Shown here piece by piece: positions 27,884 through 36,788 of a stretch of DNA of 64,000 nucleotides (positions are counted from its first letter, which is position 1; every line of letters starts with the position of its first letter). The position numbers and the translations under genes are program-made. Origin of the DNA: Nitrobacter vulgaris (GTDB taxonomy: Bacteria > Pseudomonadota > Alphaproteobacteria > Rhizobiales > Xanthobacteraceae); assembly GCF_002028545.1 (NCBI RefSeq), contig NZ_MWPQ01000069.1, positions 1 through 64,000 of the forward strand. The letters are read 5' to 3'. A model generated the notes under the pieces. It saw only the letters and a list, made by a program, of their open reading frames with translations, was not told the origin of the DNA and ran no database searches.

Positions 27884-28050
27884 TGACAGCTCCGCTGCGG
27901 TGGAGATCGTTCTCAGCGAGAAGGAACGCAGCGAGCTGGAAGCGGAGGGTGCGACGTCGCAAGATCGAGCGGGCGGATGCGCTGCGCGCCGAGATTGTCC
28001 TTCTGGCGGCCGATGGTTTGAACATGCGACGCCGACTGGTTCCGCCAAGC
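27884..28050 (+). pseudogene. Fragment of IS630-family transposase N-terminus
   Basis: Two frames give '[17 protein letters not shown]' and '[20 protein letters not shown]' DGLN. Joined, they match the start of IS630-type transposases ([36 protein letters not shown]). The remainder of the gene is missing and phosphoketolase sequence follows. Confidence 0.55.
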
Positions 28051-28086
28051 GCTTGCCGCGCGCGGCATCACGGCATGCGGCCAAAG

Positions 28087-28483
28087 GAGCATCATCCGCA
28101 CGGCCTCTTAGACAGGGAGTTCGACGCGCTCTTTGCCACCGACAGGCCAGTCATCTTTGCCTACTACGGCTATCCTTGAACGATTCGTCGCCTCACCTAT
28201 CGCAGGTCTAATCACGACAACATCCATGTGCGCGGCTACAATAGAAGAAGGCACGACGACGACGCCCTTCGACATGACCGTGCTCAACGGTCTCGACCGC
28301 TACCATCTCGTGCATAGCGTGCTTGACCGAGGGCCGAAACTGAAGGGCATCCGCGTCGGATTGAAGCAGGCGATGGACGGTAAGTTGCTCGAGCACCGCA
28401 CATACATTCGCGCGCACGGCCAGGACATGCCAGAGATCCGCGATTGGAGGTGGGTGGATGATCGCCCGTTGACAAATGGCTGA
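28087..28483 (+). pseudogene. xfp: Phosphoketolase 3'-terminal remnant
   Basis: Reads '[20 protein letters not shown]' YGYP, then a TGA where phosphoketolases have the Trp of GYPWLIHRLTYRR, then 'RRLTYRRSNHDNIHVRGY', and after a one-base insertion 'EEGTTTTPFDMTVLNGLDRY' to 'GQDMPEIRDWRW'. All are consecutive conserved C-terminal blocks of D-xylulose-5-phosphate/fructose-6-phosphate phosphoketolase. One nonsense change and one frameshift, plus loss of more than 80 percent of the gene, make it a dead fragment. Confidence 0.75.
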
Positions 28484-28539
28484 AGCGACAAGTCCGAGGG
28501 CTGCCTTTGACATGCGCTTGACCCCGGGGTGAACACCTT

Positions 28540-30435
28540 ATGAATCCATTGCTGCACAACCGCCTGAACGTCGCCTTGCTGGCCATTGCCCTGATCGGGC
28601 TCATGTGCGGTCTCGGCCTGACGGTGGCGGACAAGCCTGAGCTTGCGACGATCGCGTGGGCTACAGGTGTCGTCCCGGTTCTGGCCGCTCTTCTGGTTGA
28701 AATCGTCCGAAGCCTCGTGAAAGGCGAAGTTGGGCTCGACATCGTCGCTGCCCTTTCGATGTCGGCGGCTCTGTTTTTCGGCGAAACGCTGGCAGCTGCC
28801 GTGGTCGCGCTGATGTATTCAGGTGGTACCTTCCTCGAGAGTTTTGCGGAAGGTCGCGCCCGGCGCGAGATGAGCGATCTACTGTCGCGCGTTCCCCGGA
28901 CCGCGACCCGCCACCGCGACGGCGCGCTCGATGAAGTGCCGCTAGGCGACGTCGCACCGGGCGATCTGCTGCTGATCCGGCAGGGTGACGTTGCGCCGGT
29001 GGACGGGATGGTTGAGAGCGACCGCGCGATGCTAGATCAGTCGGCGCTCACCGGCGAGTCGATGCCGGCTGGGCTAAACCGTGGCCAGGACGTGATGAGC
29101 GGCTCGACTAATGCGGGGGATGCATTCGATCTGCGTGTGACCCGCCGGGCAGCTGACAGCACCTATGCCGGGATTGTCCGGCTGGTCGAGGCGGCGCAGG
29201 CGTCTAAGGCGCCGATGGCCCGGCTGGCCGATCGTTATTCCCTGTTGTTCCTCGCTGTCACTGTCGCTCTGGCAACTGCCGCCTGGTGGTTCACCGGCGA
29301 TCCGATCCGCGCGGTGGCGGTTCTGGTTGTGGCGACGCCCTGCCCCTTAATCCTCGCCGTGCCGGTGGCCCTTGTCGCCGGCTTGTCGCGCGCGGCGCAT
29401 TTCGGGGTTCTTATCAAGGGTGCAAAACCGCTGGAGGCGCTGGCGCGGGTCAGGACACTGATCCTCGACAAGACCGGAACGCTGACAGACGGACGTCCGC
29501 AGATCGTTTCGATCGAGACCCGCGAGGGCATGTCCGGGGAAGAAGCTCTTTTTTTCACCGCCGCTCTGGAGCAGGCCTCCAAACACCCGATGGCACGGGC
29601 GATTGTTGCAGGGGCCCGTGCGCAAGGCATCACTCTGCCCATTCCCGAAGACGTGGTGGAGACTCCCGGCGAGGGTATTGAAGGAACAATAATGGGCCGC
29701 AGCGTTGTCGTGGGAGGTACCGATTTCGTGACGGCGCAGATCGGTTCAGAGAGGTTCAAGAAGCAGGTTCTCGACTTCGGGTCTGTCCTCGTGGTGCTGG
29801 CGATCGACGGGAAGCTCATGGGTCACCTCGTCATGGCCGATGCACTCCGATCGGGCACTTCCGAGCTTCTTACGGGACTACGGCGGCTGGGAATCGGCCG
29901 GATCCTTCTGGCAACTGGCGACCGCCGTGCCGTAGCCGAGGCTGTGACCGATGGGCTGGGGCTTGACGACGTCCGGGCCGACCTGAGCCCCGAACAAAAG
30001 GTTCTGCTAATCTTGACCGAGCACAAGAACGGCCCGGTCATGATGGTGGGCGACGGCGTGAACGATGCGCCGGCTCTTGCCGCCGCCGACGTCGGGGTCG
30101 CTATGGGCGCGCGTGGCGCCGCTGCCTCGGCCGAGGCAGCGGATGTCGTGTTGCTGGTCGATCATCTGGATCGACTATTGCCCGGGGTCGAAATTGCGCA
30201 AGGATCCCGCCGGATAGCACTGGAGAGTGTCGCGGCCGGCATCGGCCTCTCAGTTGCCGGAATGATCGCTGCCACACTGGGGTACCTGACGCCCGTGCAG
30301 GGAGCCGTGCTGCAGGAACTGATCGACGTGGCTGTTATACTGAACGCGCTGAGGGTGTTGCGGATCGTGCCGACACAAACTGGGCGGGTCGCCGACCATC
30401 CTGCTATCGCTGCCTCCAGTCATCCGCCAGACTGA
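28540..30435 (+). CDS. P1B-type heavy-metal translocating ATPase with TPC motif
   Basis: 631 residues. No N-terminal heavy-metal-associated domain. Actuator 'DQSALTGESMP'; sixth-helix metal motif T266-P267-C268 ('VVATPCPLILAVPVAL') instead of CPC or SPC; phosphorylation site 'LILDKTGTLTDG' (D310); P1B-specific 'ASKHPMARAIVAG'; hinge 'MMVGDGVNDAPALAAADVG'. A TPC motif is the mark of the P1B-5 group (Nia of Sinorhizobium, Ni/Fe export), but the hemerythrin tail of that group is absent here. It stands alone after transposase debris; no metalloregulator gene is adjacent. Confidence 0.9.
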   Translation: MNPLLHNRLNVALLAIALIGLMCGLGLTVADKPELATIAWATGVVPVLAALLVEIVRSLVKGEVGLDIVAALSMSAALFFGETLAAAVVALMYSGGTFLESFAEGRARREMSDLLSRVPRTATRHRDGALDEVPLGDVAPGDLLLIRQGDVAPVDGMVESDRAMLDQSALTGESMPAGLNRGQDVMSGSTNAGDAFDLRVTRRAADSTYAGIVRLVEAAQASKAPMARLADRYSLLFLAVTVALATAAWWFTGDPIRAVAVLVVATPCPLILAVPVALVAGLSRAAHFGVLIKGAKPLEALARVRTLILDKTGTLTDGRPQIVSIETREGMSGEEALFFTAALEQASKHPMARAIVAGARAQGITLPIPEDVVETPGEGIEGTIMGRSVVVGGTDFVTAQIGSERFKKQVLDFGSVLVVLAIDGKLMGHLVMADALRSGTSELLTGLRRLGIGRILLATGDRRAVAEAVTDGLGLDDVRADLSPEQKVLLILTEHKNGPVMMVGDGVNDAPALAAADVGVAMGARGAAASAEAADVVLLVDHLDRLLPGVEIAQGSRRIALESVAAGIGLSVAGMIAATLGYLTPVQGAVLQELIDVAVILNALRVLRIVPTQTGRVADHPAIAASSHPPD

Positions 30436-30779
30436 GATCCAGCCCCGCGCAGCCAGGAAGGCCTATAGATAAAGAACCTTTCCATTCCGAAGACAGAGCT
30501 GGCTCGTGCTGTCCCCGTCGCGCCTGAATTTGTGCATTCCGATCATCCTTCCGGCCCTTGGCTCAAGAGAAAGGATGTCTCGTAAGTCCGTACATTCCTA
30601 CAGATTTTCAGGGGCGCTTGCGACCGGACTCCCTTTACTCCAGAAAGAGTAACAGTCGGCGACGGCCGTTGCCGATAAAGCAATCGAGAAGACCGTCGTC
30701 GTACTCGGAACCGGCGAGAATAGAGCATGAATGCCGGACGAGCCTGGCGCGGCGGTGCATCCTAATTTGTTGCCGCGAA
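30436..30779. other. Intergenic stretch between P-type ATPase and virD4 (convergent ends)
   Basis: The ATPase gene ends into and virD4 ends toward this region. Open frames exist on both strands but none has a credible start. A minus-strand frame ending 'EYDDGLLDCFIGNGRRRLLL' FLE looks protein-like and may be a scrap of a lost gene. No clear intrinsic terminator seen. This is the likely border between the efflux island and the conjugation module. Confidence 0.4.
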
Positions 30780-32924
30780 TTATTTTTGGTCGTCTCCGAA
30801 GGAGCGGTGCAAAGCATCGAGCGTTTCGACCGCCTGCCTCACGTTCGGGCTCGACTCCTCGCGGAGCTCGCCCGTCATGGCGTTGAAGCCGGCGTCTTGC
30901 TCCCCGGCCGCCGCGGCCAGGATCTCGCGCACGTCGCAGCTCTCGCCGGGGGGCGGAGGAGGCACCGCGCCGAGGCAAAGCGCCTTGCGCGGCTGAGGCT
31001 GGGACGGTGGACCCGCATGACGCCGAGGCGCGAGCGTTAGCGGCGTGGCCTCGTCCTGAGCCGCCGGCTCCGGCTTGGCCTTGGTCGCCGCGCGCTGGGC
31101 CGCACGTCGCGTCGTTGGCATGCGCGTCCGGGAAGGGGTGGGAGCGGGCGGCGGCTGTGGTGCGTCCTGCTGCTCCGACGCCGGGTTGATCGCCCCGCGC
31201 AGGGACTCGTCCTGCCAAGCGCGCAGCCTCGGGAGGACTGGCGGAGAGTCCTTCGCGCGCTCGAAGTAGTTGCGGTAGGGCTTGTCCAGATAGTGCCGGA
31301 TTTTTGTCAGCTCGAAGGACCGCGAGTTCTTCACCATGAGGATCGAAAGCCGAGCTGACATCTCGCGCAACTCAAGCGGGCTGCGCAGTGGCCGCGGCAT
31401 GTAATGAGGCGCCCAGACGCGCGGTGCGAAGATCCCCTGCCCTGGCCGCTGGATCGGCGTCTTGTAGACCTGCGTCGTCTCGCCGAGCATTTCAGATACA
31501 AATTCCGAGGTCTCGAGGTCGTTGATCTGGATGAACAGCTTGATCTGCGAGCCCGAGACCGTGGTGATGCGCGTGTTCCTGCCGTAGAGCTCGTCGAGCT
31601 GCGCGAGATCCTGCATGACGATGGCCATGCGGAAGCCGTAGCCGGCGCTGATCGTGATCTTCGAGATCAGCGAATCCATACGCCCGACGTGGTAGAACTC
31701 GTCGAGCATCAGCAGCACCTGATGCGGCTCATCCTCGCCAGGAATCTTCACCATCAGCAGGTCATGGATCTGCTGGAACAGGATCCGGATCAGCGGCCGG
31801 AAGATCGACAGCTCCGCGATCGTGCAGCCGATGAAGATCGTCATCGGTGTGCGCCGTAGCTCGCGGATGTCGAAGTCGGACGTCTCCGTGGCGGCCGAGA
31901 TCAGACCGTTGTTCCAAAGCGACATCGCCATGTTGACGTTGAACACGGCGCTGTTGCGCGTTTCAGGCTCGAGTGCGATGTACTGGTTGAAGCTATCGAC
32001 GACCCAGGTTGGCAAGTTCTGGTGCTCCGTCTTGACGATCGCGCGCAGGACCGAGGAGATGTCCTTCCCCGTTGTCGTCATCCGCGCGACGGTGCGCATG
32101 TGCTGCGCGGCGGCAATCAGAGGCGACGACAGCACGTAGCCAATCAGTGCCGACAGCAACAGGCGACCGGCGCCAGCCCAGGTGTCGTCGGCCTTTTCCG
32201 GGATCACGAAAGAGGCGACCACCAGGCAGTCCGTCGCCATCCGCTCGTCCCGCCGCACGAAGTCGAGCGGATTGTAGCGGTGCGTGTCGTTGGACCCGGG
32301 CGAGAACATGAAGACCTTGTTGCCTTTTCGCCCGCGGTGGTTGGCGAGCGCGTCGAAGTTCTCGCGCTTGGGATCGAAGAAGACGGCCGAGCCTTGCCAG
32401 AGGTAGCCGTTCGGCAGGACGAAGCCGGTGCCCTTGCCCGAGCGCGACGGTCCGACGACCAGGATGTGGGCGGGTTCGTCCGAGCGGAGCGTCGCCCCGC
32501 TTAGGGTGCCGAGCACGATGCCGCGCTTGGTCGTCAGGCCCTGCTTCGCCGCCTCCATGACATTGCCGAACTGCGCTGCCCCGAAGGGCATCTGGCGCCG
32601 GTTGATGAAGGCAAACAGGACGCCAGCGACGCCCAGCGCCACGACCCCGGCGGCGGCGTAACCGGCCCGAATGAGGGCTTCTATCCGCGTTGGGCCGTAG
32701 AGAAGTCGTTCGTAGAAATGCCGCCAGGCTATCAAGAAGAAGTCGCCCGAGCGGTCGGCGTTCTGCATCCGGAACAGAGCCCAGCGCGACGCGCCTTCGC
32801 TGGGAAATCGCGTCGGCGCCCAGCGCAGCGCCACGACGACCTCGTAGGCCATGCTCCACAGCAGCCAGAAGGCGAGCAGCAGCAGGATCGCGACGCCGAT
32901 CCTATAGGCGACGACGCGTGCCAT
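30780..32924 (-). CDS. virD4: Type IV coupling protein VirD4/TraG
   Basis: 714 residues from the ATG at 32924, preceded by a G-rich ribosome site; longer frames upstream run inside virB11. Two N-terminal membrane helices ('VAILLLLAFWLLWSMAYEVV' and 'AGYAAAGVVALGVAGVLFAF'), Walker A 'VVGPSRSGKGTGFVLPNG', Walker B 'QVLLMLDEFYHVG' and an all-alpha domain between. A proline/alanine-rich C-terminal tail of about 130 residues follows. This hexameric ATPase links the relaxosome or protein substrates to the VirB channel. It is the last gene of the virB series and overlaps virB11. Confidence 0.95.
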   Translation of the reverse strand: MARVVAYRIGVAILLLLAFWLLWSMAYEVVVALRWAPTRFPSEGASRWALFRMQNADRSGDFFLIAWRHFYERLLYGPTRIEALIRAGYAAAGVVALGVAGVLFAFINRRQMPFGAAQFGNVMEAAKQGLTTKRGIVLGTLSGATLRSDEPAHILVVGPSRSGKGTGFVLPNGYLWQGSAVFFDPKRENFDALANHRGRKGNKVFMFSPGSNDTHRYNPLDFVRRDERMATDCLVVASFVIPEKADDTWAGAGRLLLSALIGYVLSSPLIAAAQHMRTVARMTTTGKDISSVLRAIVKTEHQNLPTWVVDSFNQYIALEPETRNSAVFNVNMAMSLWNNGLISAATETSDFDIRELRRTPMTIFIGCTIAELSIFRPLIRILFQQIHDLLMVKIPGEDEPHQVLLMLDEFYHVGRMDSLISKITISAGYGFRMAIVMQDLAQLDELYGRNTRITTVSGSQIKLFIQINDLETSEFVSEMLGETTQVYKTPIQRPGQGIFAPRVWAPHYMPRPLRSPLELREMSARLSILMVKNSRSFELTKIRHYLDKPYRNYFERAKDSPPVLPRLRAWQDESLRGAINPASEQQDAPQPPPAPTPSRTRMPTTRRAAQRAATKAKPEPAAQDEATPLTLAPRRHAGPPSQPQPRKALCLGAVPPPPPGESCDVREILAAAAGEQDAGFNAMTGELREESSPNVRQAVETLDALHRSFGDDQK

Positions 32925-33960
32925 GGCGGCCTTTCCCCCCTCGCCGCTGCTCCCGCCATTCCGCCATGCGCGAGAAATGCACCGCCGACGTGCCACGCCA
33001 GCCGCCGACCTTTGTCTGCTGAATGACGATCGGAAGCACCGACCTGATGTATCCGACAATCTCGTCGTGGCGCAGGCCGAGCCCGGCCTGCATCACCATC
33101 AAGGCAAGTTGCTCGAAGGCGCCCGCGGGACTGTCGGCGTGCACGGTCGTGATGCTCCCCGGATGACCGGTATTGATGGCGCGCAGGAATGAATAGGCCT
33201 CGGCGCCACGGATCTCGCCGAGAAAGATGCGGTCCGGCCGCAGCCGCATTGAGGCCTGCAGCAGCGTCTCGACCGTGACGCGCGCTTCGCCCTGGTCGCC
33301 CTTGGAAGCGACGAGTGGCAGGTAGTTCTTTTGAAGCGGATTGACCTCCCGGGTATCCTCGATGGTGATGATGCGCTCCTCAATCGGCACCTCCTTGAGG
33401 ATGGCGTTCAGGAACGTAGTCTTGCCGGAGCTCGTGCCGCCCGACAGCAGGATCGAGTAGTGGCTGACAACGGCGAGCCGGATGAAGTCCTCGATGCGGC
33501 CGGCGTCGAGGTACTCGCACAGGCGCCGGTCGGTTTCCGAGAGCGCGCCTTCTCCTGCCGTCGTCACCTTCTCGAACGAACCCAGCTTGCGGTAATCGTC
33601 GAGCCGCATTTCCTTGATCACCTGCTTGCGGATCGCGAACGCGCCACCCGCCGTCGTCGCCGGCGGCATGACACCCTGAAACCGCTCTCCCGTCGGCAGC
33701 GCCGCCGACAGCAACGGATGCTCCTCGTTGACGCTCTGGCCCGAATGTCCCGCGACACGCTCGGCGAGGTGCCGGATGGCGTTCTCCGTCAGGCTTGGCA
33801 CTTCGTGGCGCTCCATGGCGGCCTGCCCGAAGCGCTCGATCCAGACCTCGCCCGGACCGTTGGCGCAGATCTCGACGACCCGGTCATCGTCGAGCCAGGT
33901 GCGGATCGGATCCAGTGCGCGGTCAATGAAGACCGTCAGGCTTCGTGCGAGCGCGTTCAC
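32902..33960 (-). CDS. virB11: T4SS ATPase VirB11
   Basis: 352 residues, normal length. N-terminal domain 'RTWLDDDRVVEICANGPGEV'; Walker A 'LLSGGTSSGKTTFLNAI'; Asp box 'RIITIEDTREV'; Walker B 'LRPDRIFLGEIRGAEAY'; His box 'GHPGSITTVHADSP'. This hexameric traffic ATPase at the inner membrane powers pilus assembly and substrate transfer with VirB4. Its start lies within the end of virB10 (38-base overlap) and its end within virD4. The last 20 residues are rich in Arg/Gly and may be extra. Confidence 0.95.
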   Translation of the reverse strand: MNALARSLTVFIDRALDPIRTWLDDDRVVEICANGPGEVWIERFGQAAMERHEVPSLTENAIRHLAERVAGHSGQSVNEEHPLLSAALPTGERFQGVMPPATTAGGAFAIRKQVIKEMRLDDYRKLGSFEKVTTAGEGALSETDRRLCEYLDAGRIEDFIRLAVVSHYSILLSGGTSSGKTTFLNAILKEVPIEERIITIEDTREVNPLQKNYLPLVASKGDQGEARVTVETLLQASMRLRPDRIFLGEIRGAEAYSFLRAINTGHPGSITTVHADSPAGAFEQLALMVMQAGLGLRHDEIVGYIRSVLPIVIQQTKVGGWRGTSAVHFSRMAEWREQRRGGKGRHGTRRRL

Positions 33961-35269
33961 GCTTCAGCTCCCTCAGGGCTTGCTTGACCGGGTCCGGATA
34001 GAGCGCCGAAAAGTCGAGATCTCGACGCACGAAGACGATGATCCGCGTGCCCTGGTCGAGATAGATGGTCGGCGGAATATTGATCGAATTCCTGAGCGCC
34101 TCCTGCGCGATGTTGGTCAGCGTCTGCGAGACATTCTGCGCTGCGATCTGGCGCGCCTGTAGGCTCAACTGGTTTTGATTCACGCCCGTCTGTGTCTGCG
34201 TGACCATCCCCGTCACCGGGTCCGTGGTGGTGATGACCGTGCCGTTGCCATAGCCGTTGGTGTTCTGACCATAGGCGCTGAGGAACTGCGAGACGCCGCC
34301 GACGAGCGAGAGCATGACGGCAGAGCCGAACCGCTCGACGTAGTGGTTATCGACGAAGCCGGCATTGCCGGCGCGCCCGAGGTCGTCGGTCCCGTTCGAG
34401 CCGAGCTGCACCGAAACGCCATCGGATCGGAGCATCCGCGTCCAGACGACAAACACGCGTGTCTGTCCCTGTGCGATGCCTGATTTGTATTCGCCGACCA
34501 GGCGGCTTCCCGCCGGAATGAGTACACGACGTCCATCAAACGACCAGACGTTCTCGCTCACGACCGCGCGCACCATGCCCGGCAAGTCGCTTTGAAGGGC
34601 CGTCTCGAGCACGCCGCGAATCATCGTGCCTTGCGCCACCAGCGCGTCGATCCGGTTGTTTTTATTTGCGCGCGAGACCTCGACGCCGGCGGCAGACACC
34701 GAGGCGAGGAAACGCCGGTTGGGATCGTCCTCCGGGCCGCTCGCAGCCCTGCCTCCTTCATTCGAGTTCGCAGCCTTCGCCGCGGCCGCGGCGTTGTCAG
34801 TGATGACCTGCGGGGCGCGCAGGCGCTCCCACCGGCGGCGCTCCTCCTCCTGTCGTTGGCGCTCGAGCTCGGCGAGACGGCGCGCTTCGTCGTCGTTGGG
34901 TGGGACGCCTGCCAGCGGCGGTTCGGGGGGCGGTGGTGCCGGCAGCGCGAGAGGAGGCGCGACCGGAGGTGGTGGGGCGGGTTCGGCCGGCGCCTGCGGG
35001 ATGACGATGGTGCCCTGACTGGTCTGCGTCCGAGGGGTCGAGAGCGACGGCGCTGGAAACTGCGTCGTCGTAAACTCCTCCTTGTCCGGCGTTGTCAGGG
35101 TTGGCGAGCGCCGCGCGACCGTTCCGTAGATCATCCAGCCCGCAACGATAAGTGCGCCGATTGGCACGCCAAATTTCAGGAAACTGCCCAGCGCGGTGCG
35201 ACCGCGAGCGACGGAAGTTGCCGCCGCGGCTTCCAGTTCGAACGAGCGGTAGTCGTCAGGCGTGGGCAT
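33923..35269 (-). CDS. virB10: T4SS core complex protein VirB10/TrbI
   Basis: 448 residues. Short cytoplasmic N-terminus, one helix 'GVPIGALIVAGWMIYGTVA', a proline-rich stretch (about 85-130, many PAPPPP units) that spans the periplasm, a charged E/R/Q coiled part and the C-terminal TrbI domain: 'MIRGVLETALQSDLPGMVRA', 'VLIPAGSRLVGEYKS' and 'ERFGSAVMLSLVGGVSQF' containing the antenna region. It joins inner and outer membranes in the core complex with VirB7 and VirB9. It starts two bases after the virB9 stop. Confidence 0.95.
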   Translation of the reverse strand: MPTPDDYRSFELEAAAATSVARGRTALGSFLKFGVPIGALIVAGWMIYGTVARRSPTLTTPDKEEFTTTQFPAPSLSTPRTQTSQGTIVIPQAPAEPAPPPPVAPPLALPAPPPPEPPLAGVPPNDDEARRLAELERQRQEEERRRWERLRAPQVITDNAAAAAKAANSNEGGRAASGPEDDPNRRFLASVSAAGVEVSRANKNNRIDALVAQGTMIRGVLETALQSDLPGMVRAVVSENVWSFDGRRVLIPAGSRLVGEYKSGIAQGQTRVFVVWTRMLRSDGVSVQLGSNGTDDLGRAGNAGFVDNHYVERFGSAVMLSLVGGVSQFLSAYGQNTNGYGNGTVITTTDPVTGMVTQTQTGVNQNQLSLQARQIAAQNVSQTLTNIAQEALRNSINIPPTIYLDQGTRIIVFVRRDLDFSALYPDPVKQALRELKRERARTKPDGLH

Positions 35270-35271
35270 GA

Positions 35272-36075
35272 TCAGCCTCCCACGGTCGTCGCCGCACCCA
35301 CACGTTGCGGCTTATAGGGCTCCAGCCCGTTCGGCTCATGCACGTTGGTGAGGCGGCGGTTAAAGACGCAGGTCGACTCTTGGCCGTTGCGGAGCGTCCA
35401 CTGCGGCGAGATTTTGTCGACGATGACGTAGGGGCCCTCGGTCCGGAAATTGACAAGACTCTCGTTGCGGTCGGCGTCGACGATGTAGATCGCCGGCGTC
35501 TCGCCCTCGAACCGGAACCAGGTCTTGGTCCCGTCATCGAACACCGCGACCGGCTTGTTCACGGAGGAGCCCTTGTAGCCATAGTCGCTGTTGGCGTTGG
35601 CAATATTAAGATCCTTAAGATTGGGATTGGCGGCACGCCTCTTGGCCTCGGCCAAAAGCTTCGCGCTCGCCTCGTCGTCCGGGAATCGGAACCGCACCGC
35701 GTAAATCTGTCCCCCGGGCGGCCGCGTGTTCGAGCGCAGCAAGAACGAATAGATGCGCTTGTCGGTGACGACGTTGAGGTTCGATATCGCGTTCTTGTCG
35801 ACCGGCTTGACGAAGATGATGTCACCTTTGCGGTTCGGTTCGACCTTCCAGGCAATCGAGTCGCCGAGCGCCAGCGTTTCAATCCTCTCGTCCGGCTGCA
35901 GCTCGATCATCGTCGAGGTGCCGTAGCTGGCGTCGATCGCGGTGACGTTGTCCCTGTTGTAGACGACATCCCGGACACGGGAATCGGTGCGACCAGGGCG
36001 CGGCAACGCCTCCGCGTGGGCGGCGCTCGCCGTGATGCAGAGGATCAGACCGGCGACGACACGACGGTTCTTCAT
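35272..36075 (-). CDS. virB9: T4SS core complex protein VirB9
   Basis: 267 residues from the ATG overlapping the virB8 stop (ATGA), with signal peptide 'VVAGLILCITASAAHAEA'. The VirB9/CagX domain includes 'SRVRDVVYNRDNVTAIDASY', 'GDSIAWKVEPNRKGDIIFVK' and 'SNLNVVTDKRIYSFLL', followed by the C-terminal domain 'TKTWFRFEGETPAIYIVD' that contacts VirB7. It is periplasmic and outer-membrane associated. Confidence 0.94.
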   Translation of the reverse strand: MKNRRVVAGLILCITASAAHAEALPRPGRTDSRVRDVVYNRDNVTAIDASYGTSTMIELQPDERIETLALGDSIAWKVEPNRKGDIIFVKPVDKNAISNLNVVTDKRIYSFLLRSNTRPPGGQIYAVRFRFPDDEASAKLLAEAKRRAANPNLKDLNIANANSDYGYKGSSVNKPVAVFDDGTKTWFRFEGETPAIYIVDADRNESLVNFRTEGPYVIVDKISPQWTLRNGQESTCVFNRRLTNVHEPNGLEPYKPQRVGAATTVGG

Positions 36076-36788
36076 TGCTGCGCACCCACAGTTCCGGGCG
36101 AAGGCGCCGTTTCCTGATCGCGGCGATATTCCAGCACCTGGAAGCCGAGCGGATTGTCGAAGCGCCACTCGTTGCGCATCGGCGCGGAGGTGTAGCGAAA
36201 CCGCACCAGCGAGACCCAGTTGCGGGTGACGATGTTGGTCGACGATTTCTCCTCGGTGGAGAACCGCGCCAGCGCGGTCCGGTTGTTCGGGAACGTCACC
36301 GATTTGATCGTGACTGCGACGACCGTGTTGGTGCCGTAGACCTTGACGGGGTTGCTCGGATTGGCGGGCGAATAGATTTCCGTCAATTCGCGCGCGGCGT
36401 CCGCTGTCGCCAGCAGCTGGGCGAGGTCGAAGTTGTCCTTCAACGCCTTCGGATCATAGGTTTCCCGCGCCTTGATGTAGCGCACGACGTTGAACGTTGT
36501 GACCGCCTCGTCTTGCGTCAACGGGCCCTCCGCCATCGGGCGCTTCACTTCGACGAAGCCGGTGGTCTTGTCGACCACGACCATGTAGGGCTCGTAAGTT
36601 TTGAGGGGAACAAGTAAGGCCAGCGTCCCGAGGGCCCCGACCGCAACCACGGTCATCACAGTGGCGACGATCCAAGCCAGGGCGCGGGAGGTGCGGTTTC
36701 GTCGGGCGATGTCGCGTTCCCAGGTCGCGCCGTCGGCGTAGTACCGCGGATCGACGCGCGCGGGCTCTGTTGACACAGTTTCCGTCAT
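36072..36788 (-). CDS. virB8: T4SS assembly factor VirB8
   Basis: 238 residues from the ATG at 36788, which overlaps the virB6 stop. Cytoplasmic N-terminus 'YYADGATWERDIARRNRTSR', one helix 'LAWIVATVMTVVAVGALGTL', and a periplasmic NTF2-like domain with 'VNDKTTGFVEV'-type sequence ('MVVVDKTTGFVEVKRP') and 'WRFDNPLGFQVLEYRRD' at the end. It bridges VirB6 and the core complex. A longer frame upstream to 37760 is a shadow inside virB6. Confidence 0.94.
   Translation of the reverse strand: MTETVSTEPARVDPRYYADGATWERDIARRNRTSRALAWIVATVMTVVAVGALGTLALLVPLKTYEPYMVVVDKTTGFVEVKRPMAEGPLTQDEAVTTFNVVRYIKARETYDPKALKDNFDLAQLLATADAARELTEIYSPANPSNPVKVYGTNTVVAVTIKSVTFPNNRTALARFSTEEKSSTNIVTRNWVSLVRFRYTSAPMRNEWRFDNPLGFQVLEYRRDQETAPSPGTVGAQQ

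Noticed and set aside
30780-33059. Longer virD4 start at 33059
   Set aside because: The additional 45 residues are Arg/Ser-rich and overlap virB11 in another frame; the membrane-helix start at 32924 has a ribosome site.
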